A program made the translations under genes and the position numbers. Under the pieces are notes generated by a model. The model was not told the DNA's origin. It saw only the letters and a list, made by a program, of their open reading frames with translations, and made no database searches. From the NCBI GenBank assembly GCA_023398855.1, contig JAEWRS010000438.1:1-6511 (forward strand): a stretch of DNA of 6,511 nt. Direction: 5' to 3'. The DNA comes from Bacillota bacterium. Lineage in GTDB: Bacteria; Bacillota; Clostridia; Lachnospirales; Lachnospiraceae. Numbering within the stretch: position 1 is the stretch's first letter; the number at the start of each line of letters is the position of its first letter. Positions 1 through 6,137 of the stretch are shown here, one piece after another.

Positions 1-2739
1 GACTTTGTGAAGGAATACATCTGCATGGAACAGGACATCCACATTGAGGACATGCAGGAAAGCGTCATGCAGTACGGGCGGATGCGAAAGAAGATTGAAG
101 ATACTGGCGTGGAGATCGCTTATTTAAAGGATATGCAGGAAAAGTTCTCCGCTGTCCGGGAAAAAGAAAAGGAAATAAGTGAAAATACGTATATCTTCCG
201 CAAGATGGAGATTCTGGATTATCAGGCAAGGATTCAGGCACTGACGGATAAGGCCGGTCTTGCAAGGGAAGACCTAACCCGCCAGGAAGAACAGAAGACG
301 GCCCTGGAAAGACAGTTGGAGGATTTGACCCTTCAGGGAAATGAGCTGCTCCGACGGATTTCTTCCACTGGTTATGAGGATCTGAAAAACCAGCTGGACT
401 CTGCAAAGGAGCTCTTAAGCCATTTAGGTAAAAGTTCAGCCAGGTGGGCCCAGACAGGAGAACGGCTAAAGGAATGGATCCACGAAGAGTCCACCTCCAA
501 CCAGACCATATGGGACATAGAAGAATTCGAAAAAAATACCATTGATGAGGAAAAACTGGACCGCCTGAAACGGTCCATTGCCGATATGCGTAAGGAAACA
601 GAGGAAACCCAGAAAGAAGCGGAAGGGATTCTTCGGGATATCCGGAAAAAGGAGCGCCAGACAAGTGAAGAGCTGGCCCAGCTAAAGGCAGGAAACAAGG
701 CCTATCCAAAGTACCTGGAGCGGGCCAGGTCTCTGATCCAGCAGCGGCTTTTAGAGGAAACCGGTAAGGCGGTGGAGGTCCATGTGCTTGCTGATCTTCT
801 GGATATCAGGGATGAGGCCTGGAGAAATGCAGTGGAAGGATACCTTGGTAATAACAAGCTGTCCCTGGTGGTTGCCCCGGCTTATTCGGAACGGGCTATG
901 GCTGTTTACGGAGAACTGGATAAGGCAGAATATTTTAATGTGGCCGTTCTGGATACGGATGGGGTGGGACAGAATTCCTATGAAGTGGTAAAAGGGGGCC
1001 TTGCAGAAGAGATCATTGTGAGGGAGGCTTATTTACAGCCGTACATGGACCTGACTTTGGGTAAGGTGGTTAAATGCAGGAGCCTCACAGAGCTGCACCG
1101 CTGCCGGATCGGGGTAACCCCTGACTGTATGCTGTACCATACCTTCCGGCTGCAGCATATGAATCCTGATAATTATACGAAATTTGCCTACATCGGCAAG
1201 GACAGCGTCAGGAGAAGGATCCGGCTTCTGGAAAAGAACATGGTTTCCATGGAAGAGGAGAAAAAACCTCAGGAACAGGTCTTAAAGGAATGCCGCCGGA
1301 TTTTATCTATGGAAGGCTTAAGCGAAGATACGGGTGTTTATTTAGAGTGGAAGCAGGATATGGCTGCCTTTAAGGAAAAGGAAAAAGAGATTAAGCGGCT
1401 GGAACAGAAGCTGGATAAGCTGAAGGCCCAGGATGTAGAGGAATGGGTGAAGGAAAGAGAAGCTGTCCTGCAGCTTTGCGACAGGAAACGGGAAGAGCAG
1501 AGAACAGTTGATAAACTGATCTTTGGCATTAACAGCGAGATCCAACGGTTTTGCAGGGAATCCTTGCAGCTGCAGGAAGAGCTGGTCTTAAAAGAACGGG
1601 AAGTGGAACCGGATGAAGAACTGGAAAATAAAGTAAAGAAGTTGTTAGAAGGCAGGGAAACTCACCGGTACGACCAATGGAAGAATCAATTCTGGGGAAA
1701 ATGCAGGGAGGCTGAGGAAGGCCGCGACCAGGCATTCCAGGCCCTTGTAGGTGCCAGAGGTGATTACGCCAGAAAATATCCCAACCGGAATTTTTCCCTG
1801 ACTGCAAAGGATCATGATGAATATGACCGTCTTCTTGAGATCATGGAGTGCGGCAGTCTGGAAGAGTATAAAACAATGGCCGCGGAGCAGGCAAAGTCCG
1901 CTGTGCTTCATTTTAAAGATGATTTCATGTTCAAGATCCGCAGCGCCATAAGGGATGCACTTTTGCGAAAGGATGAGCTGAACCGGATCATCAGCAAACT
2001 GGATTTCGGAAAGGATAAGTACCAGTTTGTCATTGGAAGGAATAAGGGGGCGGACGGAAGGTATTATGACATGTTCATGGATGATTCCCTGGAAGTAAAT
2101 CCGGCCCACCTTACGGATTCCCTTGACAACCAGATGAACTTGTTCACCATGGAGCATGAAAGCCAGTACGGGGAACTGATCAATGATCTGATAAACATTT
2201 TCATTCCGCCGGAAAACGCCACGGCAGAACAAATGGAGGAGGCCAAGCGGAATATGGATAAGTATGCGGATTACCGGACGTATTTATCCTTTGATATGCA
2301 GCAGATCATCCAGAACGAGGACGAAGTCATTAAGATCCGGCTGAGTAAGATGATCAAAAAGAATTCCGGCGGTGAAGGGCAGAATCCCCTTTACGTGGCT
2401 TTGCTGGCAAGCTTTGCCCAGGCTTACCGGATCAGTTTGTCACCCAAGATCCAGAGGAATCCTACCCTCCGTCTTGTGGTACTTGACGAGGCATTTTCCA
2501 AAATGGATGCGGAGAAGGTGGCAAGCTGCATTGAGCTGATCCGGGGACTGGGCTTTCAGGCCATTATCAGCGCGACCAATGACAAGATCCAGAATTATGT
2601 GGAGAATGTGGACAAAACCTTTGTGTTCGCCAATCCAAATAAAAAGTCCATATCCATTCAGGAATTTGAGAGGGAAAGCTTTCCGGAGCTGATGAGGGAG
2701 CTTGATGATGACCAGGAGACTGATGCAGACGCTGATTGA
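1..2739 (+). CDS. jetC: SMC-like condensin ATPase of Wadjet type (JetC/MukB-like), C-terminal part; 5' end outside window
   Basis: The frame is open from base 1, so the GTG at 7 is almost certainly internal; about 912 codons are visible. Residue numbers below count from that GTG. Residues ~1-60 resemble the post-head segment of MukB/JetC proteins. Residues ~60-230 are a charged, Glu/Lys/Arg/Gln-rich first coiled coil. Residues ~230-400 form a hinge-like globular domain (LADLLDIRDEAWRNAVEGYLG at ~261-281). Residues ~400-620 are the return coiled coil. The C-terminal ATPase head has the ABC-type signature SGGEGQ (787-792) and Walker B VVLDEAF with D827/E828, then a D-loop-like SKMD. JetC-type proteins are usually about 1,100 residues, so roughly 200, including Walker A, should lie upstream. 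In Wadjet, JetC works with the kleisin JetA, JetB and the nuclease JetD to extrude and cleave small circular DNA. JetA and JetB would be expected upstream. The JetC assignment over generic MksB/MukB is by motif recognition. It is strong for the superfamily and moderate for Wadjet. Confidence 0.8.
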   Translation, partial: DFVKEYICMEQDIHIEDMQESVMQYGRMRKKIEDTGVEIAYLKDMQEKFSAVREKEKEISENTYIFRKMEILDYQARIQALTDKAGLAREDLTRQEEQKTALERQLEDLTLQGNELLRRISSTGYEDLKNQLDSAKELLSHLGKSSARWAQTGERLKEWIHEESTSNQTIWDIEEFEKNTIDEEKLDRLKRSIADMRKETEETQKEAEGILRDIRKKERQTSEELAQLKAGNKAYPKYLERARSLIQQRLLEETGKAVEVHVLADLLDIRDEAWRNAVEGYLGNNKLSLVVAPAYSERAMAVYGELDKAEYFNVAVLDTDGVGQNSYEVVKGGLAEEIIVREAYLQPYMDLTLGKVVKCRSLTELHRCRIGVTPDCMLYHTFRLQHMNPDNYTKFAYIGKDSVRRRIRLLEKNMVSMEEEKKPQEQVLKECRRILSMEGLSEDTGVYLEWKQDMAAFKEKEKEIKRLEQKLDKLKAQDVEEWVKEREAVLQLCDRKREEQRTVDKLIFGINSEIQRFCRESLQLQEELVLKEREVEPDEELENKVKKLLEGRETHRYDQWKNQFWGKCREAEEGRDQAFQALVGARGDYARKYPNRNFSLTAKDHDEYDRLLEIMECGSLEEYKTMAAEQAKSAVLHFKDDFMFKIRSAIRDALLRKDELNRIISKLDFGKDKYQFVIGRNKGADGRYYDMFMDDSLEVNPAHLTDSLDNQMNLFTMEHESQYGELINDLINIFIPPENATAEQMEEAKRNMDKYADYRTYLSFDMQQIIQNEDEVIKIRLSKMIKKNSGGEGQNPLYVALLASFAQAYRISLSPKIQRNPTLRLVVLDEAFSKMDAEKVASCIELIRGLGFQAIISATNDKIQNYVENVDKTFVFANPNKKSISIQEFERESFPELMRELDDDQETDADAD

Positions 2740-2755
2740 TGGCATAACAGGAATG

Positions 2756-2776
2756 GAACAGGAGAGCTTCCTGTTC
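2756..2776. repeat. Short inverted repeat just after the jetC-like gene
   Basis: GAACAGGA (2756-2763) and TCCTGTTC (2769-2776) are perfect 8-bp complementary arms around a 5-nt GAGCT loop, starting 17 nt after the stop codon. No T tract follows on either strand, so it is not a convincing intrinsic terminator by itself. It could protect the 3' end of the mRNA or be chance. Confidence 0.4.
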
Positions 2777-2820
2777 TTAAGATAGGAATTAAAGCTGAAT
2801 AAGTACCTTCATCTCCACAT

Positions 2821-2872
2821 AAAAACGGTTCTTCCCAAAGCCATATCAAAGCTTTGGGAAGAACCTCTTTTT
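2821..2872. terminator. Bidirectional intrinsic terminator between convergent genes
   Basis: A perfect 15-bp stem is formed by 2827-2841 (GGTTCTTCCCAAAGC) and 2851-2865, with a 9-nt loop (CATATCAAA). On the + strand it is followed by TCTTTTT (2866-2872). On the - strand the A run at 2821-2825 reads as a T tract just after the same hairpin. It lies 87 bp past the jetC-like stop and 28 bp past the stop of the minus-strand regulator. That is the expected place for one structure to terminate both convergent transcripts. It also separates the ATPase transcript from anything to the right. Confidence 0.92.
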
Positions 2873-2893
2873 CGTCTGAATCAGTGTACCGGA

Positions 2894-3535
2894 TCAATGA
2901 GTGCTTTCATTCAAGTAGTTATAAATGCTGTATCTGGACAGCCCCAGAAAGTCTGCCAGTTTTTCCGCAGCCTTTTTAATCAGGAAAAATCCCTTGTCAT
3001 CTAAATTGTGAACAACAGCCACCTTTTCTTCCTTTGTTAAATTCCCAACGGATTTACCAGACATGTTTACGGCTTCCTTCATCATGATTTCCAGAAGCTC
3101 ATCCACATTGCCAACAAACAGTTCCGGAGTCTGAGGAATAGTGGTGGAGCCGGAGCAGGTCAGAGACTGTAAGGTGCTTTCAAATTTAACCATGTCAGTA
3201 ATATCTAAATTGATACACAGACTTCCGTTGACCTTTCCATACTCGTCGCGGAAGTACTTGCTGGAAGAACGCAAAATCCGGCCGGTGGGGGTGGCATTGA
3301 TATAGCTGTATTGATCCTCTGGTGATGCAGAGCCTTTTAAAATCTCCAACCCTGCATTGGTTCCCCCATCGCCAACCTTTCTTCCCGTCACATGCCCGTT
3401 CCAGATAGCGACGATGGTCTGATCATAGGGCAGGGTCAGATCATGGAGAACCACTTCGCAGTTTTCGCCAAATTGCATTGCAATGCACTTTGCGATATCA
3501 GACAACAGGTTTAAGTTATCAGAAACATATCCCAT
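2894..3535 (-). CDS. YheO/DauR-family transcriptional regulator (PAS-like domain plus C-terminal HTH)
   Basis: The 213-residue protein has the two-part layout and usual length of the YheO/DauR family. Residues ~5-118 are a YheO-type PAS-like sensor domain with family landmarks: GENCEVVLHDL (23-33), NGHVTGRKVGDGG (46-58) and TGRILRSSSKYFRDEYG then GSLCINLDIT (84-113). Residues ~166-210 are the HTH_22-type DNA-binding domain (LTKEEKVAVVHNLDDKGFF, then KAAEKLADFLGLSRYSIYNYL). The helix around LGLSRYSIYNYL is the probable recognition element. The ATG at 3533-3535 (complement) is preceded by AAAGGA (complement of 3547-3552), 11 nt away, and by a good promoter. Characterised relatives control D-amino-acid metabolism. 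Here the gene stands alone, divergent from a sugar-type ABC importer, so its likely targets are that operon and itself. The ligand cannot be read from sequence. No membrane segment or signal peptide is seen, so it is cytoplasmic. Confidence 0.93.
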   Translation of the reverse strand: MGYVSDNLNLLSDIAKCIAMQFGENCEVVLHDLTLPYDQTIVAIWNGHVTGRKVGDGGTNAGLEILKGSASPEDQYSYINATPTGRILRSSSKYFRDEYGKVNGSLCINLDITDMVKFESTLQSLTCSGSTTIPQTPELFVGNVDELLEIMMKEAVNMSGKSVGNLTKEEKVAVVHNLDDKGFFLIKKAAEKLADFLGLSRYSIYNYLNESTH

Positions 3536-3571
3536 AGTAATTCATATCCTTTCAACAAAATGTCTAAGTGA

Positions 3572-3600
3572 ATTATAAATGAAATGTGAAATAAAGTCCA
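3572..3600 (-). promoter_or_regulatory. Predicted sigma-A promoter of the YheO/DauR-like regulator
   Basis: On the minus strand the -10 is a perfect TATAAT (complement of 3572-3577). The -35 is TGGACT (complement of 3595-3600; 4 of 6 to consensus), with exactly 17 bp between them. Transcription would start near 3565, giving a leader of about 30 nt that contains the AAAGGA ribosome binding site. This is consensus matching only. Confidence 0.65.
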
Positions 3601-3682
3601 GTAGTAATACATTATTTGTTGAAGTAAAAAAGAAATATTATAAAAAACAAACAAAAAATAATAAAATCATCTATAATAATTG

Positions 3683-3711
3683 TTGACAAAAGATAAGAAG
3701 TATAGTATATA
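3683..3711 (+). promoter_or_regulatory. Predicted sigma-A promoter of the ABC importer operon
   Basis: A perfect TTGACA (3683-3688) is followed after 17 bp by TATATA (3706-3711; 4 of 6). TATATT at 3708-3713, with a 19-bp spacer, is an alternative -10. The ~40 bp upstream are rich in A tracts (3642-3680), as in an UP element. Transcription would start near 3718, leaving a leader of about 70 nt before the ATG at 3787. No riboswitch-like fold was seen in that leader. Confidence 0.72.
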
Positions 3712-3731
3712 TTGATTATAGTTAAACAAAA

Positions 3732-3750
3732 TGTTGAATGTAAATCAACA
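3732..3750. promoter_or_regulatory. 19-bp dyad, candidate operator of the importer operon
   Basis: TGTTGA (3732-3737) and TCAACA (3745-3750) are perfect inverted 6-bp half-sites with a 7-bp centre, so the half-site centres lie 13 bp apart. The dyad sits about 20 bp downstream of the predicted -10 and 24 bp upstream of the ribosome binding site. A bound dimer there could block transcription. It does not match the CcpA cre consensus (TGNAANCGNTNNCA). The regulator encoded next door is the obvious candidate binder; this is inference. Confidence 0.45.
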
Positions 3751-3773
3751 AAAAGTTCAAAACACACTTTTAC

Positions 3774-3781
3774 AAGGAGGT
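3774..3781 (+). promoter_or_regulatory. Strong ribosome binding site of the solute-binding protein gene
   Basis: AAGGAGGT lies 5 nt before the ATG at 3787 and is a near-perfect match to the anti-Shine-Dalgarno sequence. It fixes the start and predicts high translation, fitting a binding protein made in excess over its permeases. Confidence 0.9.
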
Positions 3782-3786
3782 AATTT

Positions 3787-5130
3787 ATGAAAAGAGCAAT
3801 TGGTATTATTATGGCTGCAGGCATGGCCGCAATGGCGGTTACAGGCTGCGGAGGCAACTCAACAGCACAGACCACAGCTGCACAGACTTCAGCGGCAGGA
3901 ACGGAAACAACGGCCGGGGAAACATCTGCCCCGGCAGAGAACAAGGAAGCTCAGGTGATCACATTCTGGTACAACAATACAGGAGATGAAGCAGCTGTTT
4001 ATGAGAAGGCCATCAGTGAGTACAATGCTTCCCAAAGCAACTATAAAGTGGAAGGATTAAGTGTTACGGATGCTCAGAAGGTAATTGTAGCCATGAGCAG
4101 CAATGAATCGCCTGATGTGATTAAAATAAGCAACCAGACCGTTGTACAGTATCAGAAGAATGGCCTGCTGGAAAGCCTGCAGCCATATGCCGATAAGGAA
4201 GCTTTTGATTTCTCCGTTTATTCAGAGCAGGCAGTAAATGCCAATACCATTGACAGAGAGGTTTATGCTCTCCCTCTTGATGCTTACACGATTCAGATGT
4301 ATTACAATAAGGAGCTGTTAAAGGAAGCCGGTTATACAGAACCTCCTAAAACCATGGAAGAGATGTATGAGATGGCAGTTAAGGCTACGAAAGTAGATGG
4401 AAGTGGAAATATCGAAGTTCTTGGATACCCATTATTCCCATATGCGTCTGCCAGGCAGGAGCTTATATATGGCTTTGGCGGAAGATGGTGGGACGAGGAA
4501 TCCAACGTAACTCCCAATAATGCCGGTATTTTAGACAGTCTGAATATGAATGTAAAATACAGAAACGAATTTGGCGGTAAGGCTCTTGATGGCTTTATCG
4601 GAACCGCAAATACAAACCGTTATACAGAACAGGATATGTTTTTCCAAGGCAAGCAGCTGTTCCGTCTGGATGGTTCCTGGCTGCCTACTATGATGAAAAA
4701 TTTCAATTCCACCGTTGATTATGGCATTACTCTGATCCCCGGAACAAAGGCAAACCCAGAGTTAAGAGGAACCAGCCGGTATGAGACTGACTCTGTGTCC
4801 GTGCCTGCAATGGCTAAAAACAAAGACGGAGGCTGGGATTTCACAAAGTGGCTCTGCAGTCAGGAGGGCTCCAAGATCATTGACCTTGGAACTGGAAATC
4901 TTCCGGCTATAAAAGCTTTATATGATGATGCTGATATTAAAGCAGTTCCAGGATTTGCTGAGTTTATTGATGCGCTGAAGCTGGAAAAGGGCATTCAGTA
5001 TCCTGCAATGGCTGATTACGACGAATACATATCAATGATAAATGCCACACTGGATACCGTCTACTCAGGTAACAAGGCTCCGGAAGAGGCATTAAAGGCA
5101 CTGACAGAACAAAGTGCAAACTTAAAATAA
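3787..5130 (+). CDS. Extracellular solute-binding lipoprotein of a carbohydrate (CUT1-type) ABC importer
   Basis: The 447-residue protein is of usual length for family 1 solute-binding proteins. Residues 1-20 form a lipoprotein signal peptide (MKR, then a hydrophobic Ala/Met/Ile stretch) ending in the lipobox VTGC, with Cys21 as the lipidation site. Residues ~22-53 are a Thr/Ala/Ser/Glu-rich flexible linker that should hold the domain off the membrane. The mature fold starts at ~55 (QVITFWYNNTGDE). The family motif ALPLDAYTIQMYYNKELLKEAGY, followed by PPKTMEEM, spans ~161-193, and a Gly/Trp-rich GFGGRWWDE follows later. The protein captures its ligand outside the membrane and delivers it to the two permeases encoded downstream. 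Conserved features point to a sugar, oligosaccharide or polyol, but the substrate cannot be named. The gene is first in its operon, behind a consensus promoter and candidate operator, and is divergent from the YheO/DauR-like regulator. Confidence 0.95.
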   Translation: MKRAIGIIMAAGMAAMAVTGCGGNSTAQTTAAQTSAAGTETTAGETSAPAENKEAQVITFWYNNTGDEAAVYEKAISEYNASQSNYKVEGLSVTDAQKVIVAMSSNESPDVIKISNQTVVQYQKNGLLESLQPYADKEAFDFSVYSEQAVNANTIDREVYALPLDAYTIQMYYNKELLKEAGYTEPPKTMEEMYEMAVKATKVDGSGNIEVLGYPLFPYASARQELIYGFGGRWWDEESNVTPNNAGILDSLNMNVKYRNEFGGKALDGFIGTANTNRYTEQDMFFQGKQLFRLDGSWLPTMMKNFNSTVDYGITLIPGTKANPELRGTSRYETDSVSVPAMAKNKDGGWDFTKWLCSQEGSKIIDLGTGNLPAIKALYDDADIKAVPGFAEFIDALKLEKGIQYPAMADYDEYISMINATLDTVYSGNKAPEEALKALTEQSANLK

Positions 5131-5141
5131 CAAGTTACCTG

Positions 5142-5185
5142 TTAAGGGCGCTGTAAGCAGAAATCTGCATATTGCAGTGCCCTAA
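5142..5185 (+). promoter_or_regulatory. Long intercistronic hairpin between binding-protein and permease genes
   Basis: AGGGCGCTGTAA (5145-5156) pairs along its full length with TTGCAGTGCCCT (5172-5183): 12 pairs including two G-U. Inside it GCAG (5157-5160) pairs with CTGC (5165-5168) around an AAAT loop, leaving an ATA bulge (5169-5171). TT (5142-5143) and AA (5184-5185) can extend the base across a bulged A. Only a weak T-rich stretch (TCTTT) follows. The hairpin fills most of the 81-nt gap. In known importer operons such structures stabilise the upstream mRNA or partly terminate, so the binding protein outnumbers the permeases. Confidence 0.75.
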
Positions 5186-5196
5186 TCTTTATGTTT

Positions 5197-5204
5197 GAAA
5201 GGGG
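5197..5204 (+). promoter_or_regulatory. Ribosome binding site that decides the permease start
   Basis: GAAAGGGG lies 7 nt before the ATG at 5212. The upstream in-frame ATG at 5191 has no Shine-Dalgarno match before it, only the foot of the hairpin. The 5212 start is therefore preferred, and the 5191 ATG would overlap this site. Confidence 0.7.
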
Positions 5205-5211
5205 AAAAGGA

Positions 5212-6135
5212 ATGAAGGGACGAAACGCAACACAGCGGGATTTTATAAACGGCCTGCTGTTTTCATCTCCGTGGATTCTGGGCTTTCTGGCTTTTAGCGT
5301 TTATCCGCTCATAAGCTCTCTGTATTACAGCCTGACAAAGTTCAATGCCGTTACAACTCCCCAGTGGGTGGGGCTTGATAATTATAAAGATATCTTCAGT
5401 GATCCCCTTGTTTGGAAGAGTTTGGGAAATACGTTATTCATGGCTTTTGTATCAACGCCCATTAACCTGTTTGTAGCGCTGCTTCTGGCCAGTATCGTGT
5501 GTTCCAATTTTAAGGGCAGGGGGTTTGTCAGAACGGCATTTTTCCTGCCTTCCGTAATTCCCATGGTTGCGGCGACCATGGTATGGATCTGGATGTTTGA
5601 CCCCACTTACGGTTATATCAATAACGTGCTGAGCTGGTTTGGTATCAGCGGGCCTGCCTGGCTCATGGATGCCCATTATACCAAGTGGGCGCTGGTGCTG
5701 ATGGGAACCTGGAATACAGGTACCATGATGCTGGTATGTATGTCAGCGTTACAGTCTGTTCCCAGAAGCTATTATGAATCTGCTGAAATCGACGGAGCCG
5801 GAAGGGTAGCGAGATTTTTGCATATTACCTTGCCCTGTATTGCCCATGTGTTGGTGTACCAGGCTATTTTAAGTACCATCAATGCATTCCAATATTTCCA
5901 GCAGGTGTACATTATTGTTACGGCCAATGCCGGAGTAAAAGGCGGAAGCGCTGCCGGCGGCCCGGAAAACTCTATACTTATGTATCTACTGTATGTGTTC
6001 CATAATGCGTTTACCTATTTAAAGATGGGAAAAGCTTCTGCAATGGCCTGGGTTCTGTTTATCATTGTAGCAATTTTGACCATTGTTATGACAAAGGTAA
6101 CAAGAAAAGTAACAGAAAATGCCGGAGGTGAATAA
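5212..6135 (+). CDS. ABC transporter permease, MalF/UgpA-type (CUT1 sugar importer)
   Basis: From the preferred ATG the protein has 307 residues, typical of the family; starting at 5191 would add MFERGKG. Six membrane segments are apparent at ~11-40, 71-96, 109-129, 159-180, 210-236 and 277-296. The cytoplasmic EAA loop (ESAEIDGAGRVARFLHITLP, ~189-208), which docks on the ATPase, keeps the expected E-A---DGA and I-LP residues. Other family landmarks are the N-terminal SPWILGFLAFSVYPL and FLPSVIPMVAATMVWIWMF. It forms the membrane channel with the next gene's product, which starts 2 nt after this stop, so the two are translationally linked. The binding protein gene lies 81 nt upstream across a hairpin. 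The exact substrate is not readable. Confidence 0.95.
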   Translation: MKGRNATQRDFINGLLFSSPWILGFLAFSVYPLISSLYYSLTKFNAVTTPQWVGLDNYKDIFSDPLVWKSLGNTLFMAFVSTPINLFVALLLASIVCSNFKGRGFVRTAFFLPSVIPMVAATMVWIWMFDPTYGYINNVLSWFGISGPAWLMDAHYTKWALVLMGTWNTGTMMLVCMSALQSVPRSYYESAEIDGAGRVARFLHITLPCIAHVLVYQAILSTINAFQYFQQVYIIVTANAGVKGGSAAGGPENSILMYLLYVFHNAFTYLKMGKASAMAWVLFIIVAILTIVMTKVTRKVTENAGGE

Positions 6136-6137
6136 GA

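Larger units (their letters stand above)
3551..3750. repeat. Cluster of five TGTTGA/TCAACA hexamers in the divergent promoter region
   Basis: The copies are at 3552-3557 (as TCAACA), 3617-3622, 3681-3686, 3732-3737 and 3745-3750 (as TCAACA). Three extend to TGTTGAA. Two share a longer core apart from a 1-nt indel: TGTTGAAGTAAA (3617-3628) and TGTTGAATGTAAA (3732-3744). The copies overlap the regulator's ribosome binding site, lie just upstream of its -35, overlap the importer's -35, and lie in the importer leader. By a rough composition-based estimate about 0.15 copies would be expected in 251 bp of such AT-rich DNA. They are candidate binding sites for the adjacent regulator. Confidence 0.45.

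Noticed and set aside
65..709. Long minus-strand open frame (214 codons) opposite the jetC-like gene
   Set aside because: Its composition is Pro/Ser/Leu-rich with no recognisable domain or ribosome binding site, and the + strand frame is clearly a conserved coiled-coil protein. It is a shadow, as are 372-698, 1529-1807 and 1645-2232.
2756..2776. 8-bp hairpin as the main terminator of the jetC-like gene
   Set aside because: It lacks a following T tract; the 15-bp hairpin at 2827-2865 with T and A tracts is far better.
3732..3750. CcpA cre site in the importer leader
   Set aside because: The dyad TGTTGA-N7-TCAACA lacks the central CG and spacing of the cre consensus.
3536..3786. Riboswitch, tRNA, CRISPR or mobile element in the AT-rich intergenic region
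   Set aside because: No tRNA-like arms, regular direct repeats with spacers, transposase fragments or conserved riboswitch core were seen; promoters and the TGTTGA motif account for what is visible.
3612..3944. Minus-strand open frame (110 codons) across the divergent promoter region
   Set aside because: It is antisense to the lipoprotein signal peptide and linker, and its C-terminus is a translated AT-rich intergenic stretch (Ile/Phe/Leu/Tyr-rich). No ribosome binding site or family resemblance was seen.
5191..5211. ATG at 5191 as the permease start
   Set aside because: It has no Shine-Dalgarno sequence and follows a hairpin; the ATG at 5212 has GAAAGGGG at good spacing. Family members typically begin close to the 5212 version.
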